A stretch of 64,000 bases of DNA, from assembly GCA_965223235.1 (NCBI GenBank), contig CBDCVV010000004.1:1-64000 (forward strand), written 5' to 3'. The notes beneath the pieces are model-generated. The model was not told the DNA's origin, ran no database searches, and saw only the letters and a program-made list of their open reading frames with translations. This document shows positions 41,233 through 49,404 of this stretch, piece after piece (position 1 is the stretch's first letter; every line of letters starts with the position of its first letter). The DNA is from UBA2589 sp965223235 (GTDB lineage: Bacteria; Gemmatimonadota; Gemmatimonadetes; Longimicrobiales; Gaopeijiaceae). Made by a program: the position numbers and the translations under genes.

Positions 41233-41892
41233 CTACTGGCCCCCGTGCCGACGTAGCATCTCTGACTGCATCTCTTCGCTGGCGAAGATCGCGATCTCGA
41301 CGCGACGGTTCTCCTGGCGACCATCAGCCGTGTCGTTCGAAGCCACCGGCTCCATCTCGCCACGTCCGAGCGCCGTCACACGGTCAGCCATGAGGCCGGC
41401 ACCAATGAGGAAGCTCCGTGCGGAGTCAGCCCGGCGCTCAGAGAGCCCCTGGTTGAAGTCTTCCGCACCGGTAGCGTCCGTGTGCCCGACAACCAGCACA
41501 TCCGTGCCCTCGTAATCGGTCAACGAATTTGCCAGATCGGTCAGATTCTGCTGTGCTGCGGCTCTGAGCGTCGCTTCACCGACGTCGAAGAGAATCCCCG
41601 AGTCGAAGGTGATGTGGATGCCCTCGCCAACACGCACGACTTCCGCGTTGGGCAACTTGTCTTGGAGGTCGTCGGACTGGGAGTCCATGACCCCGCCGAT
41701 CGCGGCTCCGGCGGCACCACCGACGGCGGCTCCAATGATCGCGCCGCGGGCACTTCCGCTGGCGATACCACCGACTACGGCTCCGGCGGCAGCGCCACCA
41801 AGGGCACCGGTCCGGAGGCTGGATGAACAGCCGCTGAGTGTGGCCGCCAACATGAGGACGACGAGTCCTCGTGGTAGAGTCCTAGAGAACAT
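41233..41892 (-). CDS. OmpA-family lipoprotein with glycine-zipper segment
   Basis: A 219-residue outer-membrane lipoprotein. The signal ends LAATLSGCSSS. Next is a glycine-zipper region (GALGGAAAGAVVGGIASGSA and following, ~30-65) that may cross or insert in membrane. Then comes the OmpA C-terminal peptidoglycan-binding domain with VVGHTDATGAEDFN and LSERRADSARSFLIGAG. YiaD/Pal-like: it tethers the outer membrane to peptidoglycan. Converges with pyrE. Confidence 0.88.
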   Translation of the reverse strand: MFSRTLPRGLVVLMLAATLSGCSSSLRTGALGGAAAGAVVGGIASGSARGAIIGAAVGGAAGAAIGGVMDSQSDDLQDKLPNAEVVRVGEGIHITFDSGILFDVGEATLRAAAQQNLTDLANSLTDYEGTDVLVVGHTDATGAEDFNQGLSERRADSARSFLIGAGLMADRVTALGRGEMEPVASNDTADGRQENRRVEIAIFASEEMQSEMLRRHGGQ

Positions 41893-42081
41893 GCTTCGGA
41901 GGCTCCTGTGTATGCGGGTCTTCAGGAATCGGGACGCTGCAAGGATGGGACCAGCCTAAACGCTCCCGCCAGACGACGATTCCGTACGAATGGCGCGGAC
42001 GTCGCTTACGAGGGTGCTAACAGGCTGCAATAATGTACCGAATATCCTTAACGGCCGCGTGCTTACGCGACGTTTCAGCCC

Positions 42082-43188
42082 TTAGTCGAGCAGGCGGAGC
42101 GGCATGACGAGACATAGGTAGTCAGCCTGGTCATCTCCTGCCGGTTCGATGGTTGCGGCCCGCTCGGGAGCTTTGAACCGGAACATGACCTCTTCCGACG
42201 GGATGTGCCTCAGCACCTCGAGCAGATAGTTGGCGTTGAAGCCGATCTCGAGCTCTTCACCCTCGTACCCGACCTCGAGCTCGTCATGACCTTCGCCCAG
42301 ATCGGGCGTGAGTACGTTGAGATGGACTCTTCCGGACTCGAAGCGAAGCCGAATTCGGTGCGTCTGATCGGAGGCGACCACAGCCATGCGCCGGACCGCC
42401 GATTCGAATGCCTTCTTGTCCAGTACGGCGGCTTTGTCGTTGTCCCTCGGAATGACCTGATCGTAGTTGGGATACGTGCCGTCGATCAGTCGCGTATAGA
42501 TCTCCGTCGACTCCGCTCGGAACCCGAGGTGGTTTCCGCTTCGGGCGACCTGAAGGCTATCGCCGTCCTTGAAGAGTCGCTGAGCTTGGCTCAATGCCGC
42601 TGGTGGGACGATAAAGTCGGCGGACGTCGTCCCGGTTGATTCGACCTTTACGCCCATCCGAGCAAGTCGGTGCCCGTTTGTCGCGACCATCTTCATCTCA
42701 CCTTCGCGGAGCTCCCAAAGGACTCCGTTGAGAATCGGTCGGCTCTCTTCGGTCGAGACTGCGAACGATGTGTGGTGGATCAGTTGGTTGAGGTGCTTGC
42801 CTGTGACCTCGACACCCGTATCAAAGTCCACCTCGGCCAACGTCGGGAACTCATCGGCTGGGAGTCCGTTCAATTTGAACCGACTTTGCCCACACGAGAG
42901 TTCGATCTGGTCACCCCTCGTGGTGACTTCGACGGGCTGATCGGGAAGTTCCCGAGTGATCTCCTGGAGCTTCTTGCCCGGCGCGGTGAGGCTACCTGCT
43001 TCTCGCACGTCCGCGAGCACCTTGACCCGTACGGCGACGTCGAGATCGGTGCCGCTCATCCAGACACCGTCTTCTTTGGCTTCGAAGAGGATGTTCGAGA
43101 GCACCGGTAGCGTAGTCTTCGAAGGGATACTTGCCGAGACCGCTGCGAGTCCGCTGTGAAGGTTCTGCCGGGTGATCGTGAAGTTCAT
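42082..43188 (-). CDS. dnaN: DNA polymerase III sliding clamp (beta subunit)
   Basis: A 368-residue beta clamp. The start MNFTITRQNLHSGLAAVSASIPSK and three repeated domains are visible (KTTLPVLSNILFEAKEDG, SLQVARSGNHLGF, IEPAGDDQADYLCLVMPLRL). The C-terminal MPLRL is typical of the protein-binding pocket. It tethers polymerase III to DNA. Separated from the upstream dnaA by a 309-nt spacer that probably holds the origin. Confidence 0.97.
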   Translation of the reverse strand: MNFTITRQNLHSGLAAVSASIPSKTTLPVLSNILFEAKEDGVWMSGTDLDVAVRVKVLADVREAGSLTAPGKKLQEITRELPDQPVEVTTRGDQIELSCGQSRFKLNGLPADEFPTLAEVDFDTGVEVTGKHLNQLIHHTSFAVSTEESRPILNGVLWELREGEMKMVATNGHRLARMGVKVESTGTTSADFIVPPAALSQAQRLFKDGDSLQVARSGNHLGFRAESTEIYTRLIDGTYPNYDQVIPRDNDKAAVLDKKAFESAVRRMAVVASDQTHRIRLRFESGRVHLNVLTPDLGEGHDELEVGYEGEELEIGFNANYLLEVLRHIPSEEVMFRFKAPERAATIEPAGDDQADYLCLVMPLRLLD

Positions 43189-43497
43189 CGGCTGGGTGCT
43201 CCTGGCATCCGGTCGGATGAGTCGGTCGGAAGGGTGGGTCGCCTTTTCACAAGGCGTTCATTCTATCTCTCTTTTAGGTCAAATAACATAGCAGTAGTAG
43301 GGGGTGTTGATGTGTGGAACATCCATGCTCCGTCGGCTCTGAAGGTCGCGTCCCACGGGGCGTAATGAGTGGTGATGTGCCCGGGCTTTACTGTGGGAAA
43401 GTGGGGATCGATCGTGGGGCGTTGGCGGCGCCGAGCAGAGAACGTGGGAAACACCAGGGTTTTCCACACACTTCCCACACACTTCCCAGCCCTTAGG
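43189..43497. other. Candidate oriC in the dnaN-dnaA spacer
   Basis: DnaA-box-like nonamers: TTTTCCACA (43460-43468, consensus), CTTTTCACA (43243-43251), TGTGGAACA (43313-43321) and TGTGGGAAA (43392-43400), each 8 or 9 of 9 to TTWTNCACA or its complement. Left of the 43313 box comes GGGG (43301-43304), then TAG-CAG-TAG-TAG (43289-43300), then an AT-rich run (about 43262-43288). This reproduces the box, GC cluster, DnaA-trio and unwinding tract order described for bacterial origins. The dnaN promoter must also lie here. No coding ORF is seen. Confidence 0.7.
43465..43486. repeat. Tandem 11-bp repeat in the origin region
   Basis: CACACACTTCC occurs twice without gap, directly after and overlapping the TTTTCCACA box, just beyond the dnaA stop. 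It supplies extra CCCACA/CCACA half-matches for weak DnaA binding. Confidence 0.6.
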
Positions 43498-44913
43498 TCA
43501 GTAGGGGTGAGAGGCCGTTCCCCGGAGGTCATCGATCGCGGCGGTGACTCTGCTGCGAAACTCCGGGTCATCGTCGAGACGGCCTTGGACTTTCTGGATC
43601 GAATAGAGGACGGTCGAGTGGTCGCGTCCGCCGAAAAGCTCTCCGATCTGTTTGAGAGGTAGCCCGAGGATCTCTCGGATCGCGTACATAGCCACATGAC
43701 GGGCTTCCGTGATCGTTCGAGTGCGGACCTTCGAAGTGAGGGAATCCGGTCGAACTCTCCAAGCCCCTGCAACGGTGGACTGAATCTTTTCCGGGGATGC
43801 CACCGGCCGTCGGGGCTCCATTTCACGGCGCCGTAGTGCAAGGACGCGCTTCGCGAAATCGAGGGTGATCTCCTGGTTCCATACCGAAGAGACCGCGAGC
43901 AGCTTGATTACGGCGCCTTCCAACTCTCGCACGGACGATGTGCATGCGTGCGCGATGTACTCGATGACGTCGTGCCCGAGCTCTAGGCCCTCGTCGAGAG
44001 CCTTCTTCCCCAGGATCGCCACTCGGGTCTCGAAGTCCGGTGGCCGCAAGTCGACGGCCAGGCCCCAATCAAAACGGGACAAGAGACGCTCTTCGACCCC
44101 TTCCATCTCCCGAGGGGGACGGTCGCTCGTAAGTACGATCTGTCGGTGAGAGTCGTAGAGCGCGTTGAAGGTGTGGAAGAACTCGTCCTGTGTCGTCTCT
44201 TTGCCCCTGAAGAACTGGACGTCGTCTACCAGGAGGAGGTCCATCTCGCGGTATCGGGCCCGGAACTCCGGGGTGCTTCCTTGCCGAATCGCTCCGATCA
44301 GTTCGTTCATGAACTGTTCAGCGGAGACATACGCGACATGGGCCGTCGGGTCTGTTTCGAGAAGCTGATGGCCGATGGCCTGCATCATGTGCGTCTTTCC
44401 GAGTCCGACCCCACCATACAGGACCAAGGGGTTGTAGAGCCGACCCGGCTGGTCCGCGGCCGCCCGGGCGGCCGCGGATGCCAACTGATTGTTGTCTCCC
44501 ACTACGAACCGCTCGAAGGTGTACCGGTCGTTCAGGGCAGGACGAGGTGCAGGAGGACGAGCGAGGGGGCGTGACTCAGATCCGGCCTGAGGCGCATACG
44601 TTCGGCCTGGAGCTGGCGAGGGCGCCTCGAGCCGAACCGGGGGAGCCGGAAAGGGATCGGGAGATGCCGAACCGGAGACCGATATTCGGATCGGCCGGCC
44701 GAGCACCTCGAGAGCCTTCGCCTCTAGCAGCTCCCGATACTTGTCCTCCAGCCACTCGGCCTTGAAGCGATTTGATGCCTCGAGGTGCAACTCATCGGCG
44801 GCGAGAGCGGTTGCCTCGACCCCGGCGATCCACGAGGCGTACGCGTGCTCAGGAATGGAATTTCGGACCGCTTCTTTGACTCGTAACCAGACTTCGGAAG
44901 CGGTCAGTTCCAA
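43498..44913 (-). CDS. dnaA: Chromosomal replication initiator protein
   Basis: A 471-residue DnaA. Start TTG 44913 with GGAGGG 8 nt upstream; the frame is open further but the N-terminal domain I (LTASEVWLRVKEAVRNSIP) begins here. The Pro-rich linker (~90-150) is followed by the AAA+ core with Walker A GGVGLGKTHMMQAIGHQL, Walker B LLLVDDVQF and initiator-specific YVSAEQFMNELI. The C-terminal domain IV has DHSTVLYSIQKVQ. It binds DnaA boxes and opens oriC. It diverges from rpmH and precedes dnaN on the same strand. Confidence 0.97.
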   Translation of the reverse strand: MELTASEVWLRVKEAVRNSIPEHAYASWIAGVEATALAADELHLEASNRFKAEWLEDKYRELLEAKALEVLGRPIRISVSGSASPDPFPAPPVRLEAPSPAPGRTYAPQAGSESRPLARPPAPRPALNDRYTFERFVVGDNNQLASAAARAAADQPGRLYNPLVLYGGVGLGKTHMMQAIGHQLLETDPTAHVAYVSAEQFMNELIGAIRQGSTPEFRARYREMDLLLVDDVQFFRGKETTQDEFFHTFNALYDSHRQIVLTSDRPPREMEGVEERLLSRFDWGLAVDLRPPDFETRVAILGKKALDEGLELGHDVIEYIAHACTSSVRELEGAVIKLLAVSSVWNQEITLDFAKRVLALRRREMEPRRPVASPEKIQSTVAGAWRVRPDSLTSKVRTRTITEARHVAMYAIREILGLPLKQIGELFGGRDHSTVLYSIQKVQGRLDDDPEFRSRVTAAIDDLRGTASHPY

Positions 44914-45050
44914 CTGCCGAACCCTCCTACTGCGGTGAGGGCGAGTCGAGCGGCGTTGGGACGAACGAGGGTGCGTTCGGAGGGCATACAGCTGAGGTTT
45001 TGGGCGGTGAGCACGAGTCAGTGAGCCGCCCAAACTCGAGCGGGGGGACG

Positions 45051-45079
45051 AACCTACCCAGGGCTCTTCCAAAAGTCAA
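45051..45079 (-). promoter_or_regulatory. dnaA promoter
   Basis: On the minus strand TTGACT (45079-45074), 17-nt spacer, TAGGTT (45056-45051). The predicted start gives a dnaA leader of about 130 nt. The 303-nt dnaA-rpmH spacer holds this, a G-rich tract and the rpmH promoter. Confidence 0.6.
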
Positions 45080-45106
45080 AATCGGCCAGAAAGCCTTGTA
45101 CCATGC

Positions 45107-45133
45107 GGGTTAGGGGTGGTTTAGGGTAGTGGG
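45107..45133 (+). other. Potential G-quadruplex next to the rpmH promoter
   Basis: GGG-TTA-GGGG-TGGTTTA-GGG-TAGT-GGG fits the four-tract G3+N1-7 rule. It ends 3 nt before the rpmH -35 box and lies between the divergent dnaA and rpmH promoters. Confidence 0.55.
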
Positions 45134-45136
45134 CCG

Positions 45137-45166
45137 TTGACCCCTGAGAGCCGCTGCGGCTATCTT
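45137..45166 (+). promoter_or_regulatory. rpmH operon promoter
   Basis: TTGACC at 45137-45142 and TATCTT at 45161-45166 with an 18-nt spacer, giving a start near 45173 and a leader of about 44 nt before rpmH. It probably drives rpmH, rnpA, yidD and yidC. Confidence 0.65.
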
Positions 45167-45216
45167 TCCCAGCTACGTTTTAGACGCTGTACCACTACGG
45201 ATCGGGCTGGCGGTCA

Positions 45217-45366
45217 ATGAAGCCGACATACAAGCCGCGCAATCGCAAGCGGGTAAACAAGCACGGATTCCGTGCACGGATGAAGAGTGCGGGCGGCCGG
45301 AAGACGTTGAACCGTCGTCGGAAGCGCGGCCGGACTCGTATCGTTGTGCAGGTCGGGGGCAAGTAG
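45217..45366 (+). CDS. rpmH: Large ribosomal subunit protein bL34
   Basis: A 49-residue basic ribosomal protein, too short for default gene finders. MKPTYKPRNRKRVNKHGFRA, RMKSAGGRKTLNRRRKRGR and the tail are classical L34. The start has only a weak GGCGG ribosome site. The C-terminal extension TRIVVQVGGK is a few residues longer than in many bacteria. The +2 frame across this whole gene is open and belongs to the same reading frame as rnpA. Confidence 0.96.
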   Translation: MKPTYKPRNRKRVNKHGFRARMKSAGGRKTLNRRRKRGRTRIVVQVGGK

Positions 45367-45389
45367 CCGCGCACGGCCGGGGCCGGGGT

Positions 45390-45743
45390 GAGGGCTATCC
45401 AAGAGAAGTTCGCATTCGGCTCAGCTCCGACATCGGGAGCATTTTTGCGAGCGGGAAAAAGAAACGGACCCGCAATCTCGATGTGTTCGTCGCCGACTCC
45501 CCCGTGGATCACTCCCGGTTCGGTGTCGTCGTCCCGAAGCACGGACATGAGATCGTCGAGCGAAACCTCGTGAAGCGTCGGCTTCGTGAGATCGGTAGGC
45601 GCGGTGTATTGCCCCGATTGGACGATGCCGGCTTGAGGACCGACCTTTTATTGCGTGCCCGTCGCACAGCGTATGGGGCGAACTTCGCGGAGCTAGAGCG
45701 TGAGGTGCTGGAGGTCGTGGAGGGTTTGTGCTCGCCAAGTTGA
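45390..45743 (+). CDS. rnpA: Ribonuclease P protein component, start unresolved
   Basis: The protein subunit of RNase P, which helps process tRNA 5' ends. RIRLSSDIGSIFASGKK matches the family N-terminus and ERNLVKRRLREIGRR is the RNR signature. The first ATG/GTG/TTG in this frame is GTG 45483, which would delete the conserved N-terminal part. No stop occurs in the frame back to 45138, so it spans all of rpmH. I give 45390 as the supported coding limit. Options: a CTG at 45207 giving a ~178-residue extended protein with rpmH nested inside, a non-canonical codon nearer 45390, or an indel joining GTG 45388. Coupled by TGATG to yidD. Confidence 0.85.
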   Translation, partial: EGYPREVRIRLSSDIGSIFASGKKKRTRNLDVFVADSPVDHSRFGVVVPKHGHEIVERNLVKRRLREIGRRGVLPRLDDAGLRTDLLLRARRTAYGANFAELEREVLEVVEGLCSPS

Positions 45744-46009
45744 TGATTGGGGTGGTGAAAGCGTATCGCGCCTACGTCTCTCCGTGGACGCCGGCATCGT
45801 GTCGCTTCGTACCTACCTGCTCAGGGTATGCACTGGAAGCGCTCGAGAAGCATGGAGCTGTCCGCGGAAGTTGGATCTCTTTGAAGAGGATCGGCCGCTG
45901 TCATCCCTGGGGAGGGTTCGGATACGACCCGGTGCCCGAGATTGAAGCCTTGGCGTCTGAGGCTCGTAAGGATGGACCCGCCCCAGCCGATGCGATCGCT
46001 CACCCATGA
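45743..46009 (+). CDS. yidD: Membrane protein insertion efficiency factor YidD
   Basis: An 88-residue protein with the family signature in full: SPWTPASCRFVPTCSGYALE, LEKHGAVRG and RCHPWGGFGYDPVP. It helps YidC-dependent insertion at the inner membrane. ATG 45743 overlaps the rnpA stop as TGATG; GTG 45728 is a possible alternative. Its own stop overlaps the yidC start as ATGA. Confidence 0.93.
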   Translation: MIGVVKAYRAYVSPWTPASCRFVPTCSGYALEALEKHGAVRGSWISLKRIGRCHPWGGFGYDPVPEIEALASEARKDGPAPADAIAHP

Positions 46010-47724
46010 AGACTGAATCCCGCTTCCTCCTCGCGGTGCTCCTTATGCTGGGCGTGCTCATCGGCACGAACCGCTTGTTTCCCCCGATCATCCCCGAAGG
46101 GGGTGAGTTGGTGGACAGCACCGCCGCGGAGCCACCACCGGTAGAGGCGGAGACGGCGCCGACGCTCCCGAGTAATGTGACGAACCCAGAGCCCGATGCG
46201 ACAGGAGATCAGGCGGAGGTCACGGCGCTGGAGGCGCCGACGCCGGAGCTCGCACCGGAACGAATCGTCACGGTCGAGGGGCCGCGCTATCGGTACACGT
46301 TCAACTCCGTTGGGGCGCGGATGATCTCCGGAGAGCTCCTCGAGTTCGACGCCCTTAACCGGGGTGGACCCGTGGAGGTCGTCCCGGACGGGACAGACGG
46401 GTACATGGGTCAGCGACTGGTCGTCGGAGCCGACACGCTTGATCTGTCACGGGCTGCGTTCCGGGTAGAGCCGGATCGGGGTCTTCGGCTCACTGAGGGG
46501 TCGTCGCCTCAAGATCTCACCTTTGTGTACGAGGCGCCGAGTGGCGCATTCAGTTTCGAAGTCGCGTACACGTTCGATCCCGATGAGTACACGATCGGTG
46601 TCGAAGGAAGCGTCCGAGGTGTCGACCGAGCGCTGCTACTTACCGACATCGGGGCAGGGCTCGCGTATGCCGAGAAGGATTCGGCACTCGAAGCACGCTC
46701 GATGGCGTACGTCTACAACCATCAGGCCGATGGCATTCGGTCCACGCTCTTGGAGAAGGCCGACCCGGAGATCGTGAATGGCCCGCTGACCTGGGCCGCC
46801 TTCCGTAGCAAGTTCTTCGTGCTCGCTATGCTGGCCGGTGAGGATGAGGCGGCAGTGGAGGGGGGAAGCGGACTCCTCGGTGGCCTCTTGGTGCATGAGT
46901 CAGAGCTGCAGGACCGGGTGCGGATCGAGGCAGCTCAGACGGTGGTGGACGGAAGCTACGCGTACCGACTCTTCATGGGGCCGCAGGAGTACGCGCTCCT
47001 CTCCTCGCTCGGTCAGGGCATGGAGGAGGTGAACCCGTACGGATGGCGCTTCTTCCGGCCGATCATCCGACCGTTCGTCTCGGTGATCATGACGATCCTC
47101 GTCTTCCTGCATACCCAGCTGAGTCTGAGCTACGGCTGGGTGCTGGTGATCTTCGGCGTCATGATGCGCGTCGTGCTCTTCCCGCTGAATCACAAAGCGA
47201 TGAAGGCGCAGCTTCGGAACATGGCTGTCCAGCCCCTTATGGCGGACATCCAGAAGAAGTACAAGGACAACCCCGAGAAGCTGCAAAAAGAGGTCATGCG
47301 CTTGCACAGGGAGCACGGCTTCAACCCACTCGCGGGTTGTCTACCGTTGCTCCTGCCATGGCCGATCCTCATCGCGCTCTTCTTCGTCTTCCAGAATACG
47401 ATCGAGCTGCGCGGGGTGTCGTTTCTCTGGTTGCCCGATCTGTCCGCGAAGGATCCGCTCTACATTCTGCCGATCATCCTTGCTCTCTCGATGTTCTTGA
47501 TCCAGTGGATCAGTCTTCGGTCGCTGGAGCAGTCGAATCCGCAGATGAAGATGATGATGTACATCATGCCCCCGATGATGATGTTCATCTTCATGAACCT
47601 CGCGAGCGGGCTGAATCTCTACTACGCCACGGCTAACCTTGCGACGCTACCACAGCAGATGTGGATCGCGGGCGAGAGGAAGAAGATGCAAGGCAAGCCG
47701 CCGCTCACCATGTCGCGCGAGTAG
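46006..47724 (+). CDS. yidC: Membrane protein insertase YidC
   Basis: A 572-residue insertase. Transmembrane helix 1 (FLLAVLLMLGVLIGTNRL), an extended periplasmic domain (~60-350: PRYRYTFNSVGARMISGELL, then beta-sandwich) and a C-terminal five-helix core (IIRPFVSVIMTILVFLHTQL, LRNMAVQPLMADIQKKYKDN, ALFFVFQNTIELRG). It inserts membrane proteins alone or with SecYEG. The order rpmH-rnpA-yidD-yidC-mnmE is the classical bacterial block. Confidence 0.97.
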   Translation: MKTESRFLLAVLLMLGVLIGTNRLFPPIIPEGGELVDSTAAEPPPVEAETAPTLPSNVTNPEPDATGDQAEVTALEAPTPELAPERIVTVEGPRYRYTFNSVGARMISGELLEFDALNRGGPVEVVPDGTDGYMGQRLVVGADTLDLSRAAFRVEPDRGLRLTEGSSPQDLTFVYEAPSGAFSFEVAYTFDPDEYTIGVEGSVRGVDRALLLTDIGAGLAYAEKDSALEARSMAYVYNHQADGIRSTLLEKADPEIVNGPLTWAAFRSKFFVLAMLAGEDEAAVEGGSGLLGGLLVHESELQDRVRIEAAQTVVDGSYAYRLFMGPQEYALLSSLGQGMEEVNPYGWRFFRPIIRPFVSVIMTILVFLHTQLSLSYGWVLVIFGVMMRVVLFPLNHKAMKAQLRNMAVQPLMADIQKKYKDNPEKLQKEVMRLHREHGFNPLAGCLPLLLPWPILIALFFVFQNTIELRGVSFLWLPDLSAKDPLYILPIILALSMFLIQWISLRSLEQSNPQMKMMMYIMPPMMMFIFMNLASGLNLYYATANLATLPQQMWIAGERKKMQGKPPLTMSRE

Positions 47725-47743
47725 GTTGCGGTAGGAGCGTTCT

Positions 47744-49108
47744 CTGAACGTCGACACGATTGCCTCGCTGTCGACCCCGCCAGGAGTGGGGGCCATCGCC
47801 GTGGTTCGCGTGTCGGGTCCTGGAGTCGGTGAGATTTGTAGGTCGGTCGCTCCTGGTGAGCTGCTCGAACCACGCCATCCCGCTCTGAGAGAGATCGTCG
47901 ATCCTGGCGACGGCAGAACGCTGGATCGTGCGTTGGTCACCTACTTTGCGGGGCCGTCGAGCTATACAGGTGAGGACATGCTCGAGATCTCGGGGCACGG
48001 CGGAAGACTAACGCCGCACCTGATTCTCGAAGCGGTGCTGGGAGCCGGCGCACGTCACGCGGAGCCCGGGGAGTTCACACGCCGGGCGTACCTGAACGGT
48101 AAGGTCGACCTCGTGCAGGCGGAGGCGATCGCGGACTTGATCGAGGCGAAGAGCGCCGTGCTCCATCGGACGGCGTTGGATCAGCTCGATCGCGGGCTGT
48201 CGCGGAGACTGGCGGAGCTTCGCGGACGGCTGGTTGGCGTCGAGGCGCTCCTCGCGCACCACGTCGACTTCCCTGAGGAGGACGATGCTCCCGTACCGCT
48301 CAGCCGCGTGCTCGAGGAGAGCGGGGCGTTGTTGGGGGAGATGGAGCATGTGCTTGCGACAGCCCCAGAAGGGGAGTTGCTACGCGAGGGAGCCCTGGTC
48401 GTTTTGGCCGGCCGGCCGAACGCGGGGAAGTCGTCCCTCTACAATGCGCTCATCGGGCGGGAACGAGCGATCGTGACGCCCGAGCCGGGAACCACACGCG
48501 ACGCTCTCGAGGCGGAGCTGCAACTTGGCGGGTTTCCATTTCGACTTGTCGACACCGCTGGCCTACGGGAGGAAGCCGGCGTTGTCGAGCAGAAGGGCAT
48601 CGAGGTCGCGCGCAGGTACATCGACGGAGCCGATCTGGTCCTCTTTTGTGTCGAGTGCTCGGGAACGCCGCACGAGAGCGAACGAAGGTTCGCGGAGGAG
48701 CTCGGCGACCGGCCTTGGGTGCTGGTTGAGACGAAGAGCGACCTCGTGCCGACGGAAGGCGAGGTGCCTCCACCTGTCGGGATGGCGGCCGCTTCCGTGA
48801 GGACGTCGGTCGAGACGGGTGCCGGGTTGGACGAACTGCAGAGCGTACTTCCGCAGTTGGTGTTCGAGGGGCTCGTGCGTGGGGGAGTCGACGTGCCGGT
48901 GCTCACACGGGCTCGGCAAGCCAATGCGATGAGGCGGGCGTGCGAAGAGGTACGTGCTTTTCGGGATGCGCTCGAGACGGCTGTCCCCGCCGAGATGGCG
49001 GCGACGCACCTCAAGAGTGCGGAGGGCGCGTTAGAGGAGGTGCTCGGGGTCGTAACGACGGACGACGTCCTCGACGTGGTCTTCCGCGACTTCTGCATCG
49101 GCAAGTAG
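47744..49108 (+). CDS. mnmE: tRNA modification GTPase MnmE, CTG start
   Basis: A 454-residue GTPase that with MnmG modifies wobble uridine 34 of tRNAs. The N-terminal motif NVDTIASLSTPPGVGAIAVV is family-standard and requires translation from 47744, CTG, with TAGGAG 6 nt upstream. An in-frame TAG at 47732 and no other ATG/GTG/TTG before GTG 47786 exclude usual starts; GTG 47786 would delete part of this motif. G1 GRPNAGKSS, G2 EPGTTRD, G3 DTAGLREEAG, G4 TKSD and the C-terminal FCIGK are complete. Confidence 0.93.
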   Translation: MNVDTIASLSTPPGVGAIAVVRVSGPGVGEICRSVAPGELLEPRHPALREIVDPGDGRTLDRALVTYFAGPSSYTGEDMLEISGHGGRLTPHLILEAVLGAGARHAEPGEFTRRAYLNGKVDLVQAEAIADLIEAKSAVLHRTALDQLDRGLSRRLAELRGRLVGVEALLAHHVDFPEEDDAPVPLSRVLEESGALLGEMEHVLATAPEGELLREGALVVLAGRPNAGKSSLYNALIGRERAIVTPEPGTTRDALEAELQLGGFPFRLVDTAGLREEAGVVEQKGIEVARRYIDGADLVLFCVECSGTPHESERRFAEELGDRPWVLVETKSDLVPTEGEVPPPVGMAAASVRTSVETGAGLDELQSVLPQLVFEGLVRGGVDVPVLTRARQANAMRRACEEVRAFRDALETAVPAEMAATHLKSAEGALEEVLGVVTTDDVLDVVFRDFCIGK

Positions 49109-49110
49109 CG

Positions 49111-49380
49111 ATGCGGCAGGGCTACCTCGTGAAGGGTCGGGTCCAGGGTGTCGGTTTCCGATGGTGGACGGAGCGGGCCGCGCGCCGTATTGGAGTCAGT
49201 GGCACGGTCCGTAATACGGATGACGGCGATGTCGAGGTGATGGCGGAGGGGAGCGAAGAAGAGCTCGTCCAACTCGAGGCCGCGCTCGAGCGGGGACCGC
49301 CGCTCTCGTCGGTGACAGCCGTTATTCGAATCGCATGCTCTCTACCCGAGGGGGTCTCCGGCTTTACCATTCTTCGCTGA
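49111..49380 (+). CDS. acyP: Acylphosphatase
   Basis: An 89-residue enzyme hydrolysing acyl phosphates. VKGRVQGVGFRWWTE contains the phosphate loop and catalytic Arg; SGTVRNTDDGDVEVMAEG carries the catalytic Asn. ATG 49111 follows the mnmE stop by 2 nt. Between mnmE and mnmG the gene is probably a co-expressed passenger. Confidence 0.92.
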   Translation: MRQGYLVKGRVQGVGFRWWTERAARRIGVSGTVRNTDDGDVEVMAEGSEEELVQLEAALERGPPLSSVTAVIRIACSLPEGVSGFTILR

Positions 49381-49404
49381 GGGGATTCGTCGAAGACGGA
49401 AAGC

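Noticed and set aside
41893..42081. Possible small RNA in the OmpA-dnaN gap
   Set aside because: No stable hairpin with a T tract or recognisable RNA family was seen.
45388..45573. 61-codon GTG frame at the rnpA N-terminus
   Set aside because: The RnpA-like N-terminal residues are in the other frame; this one is useful only as the start in an indel-error hypothesis.
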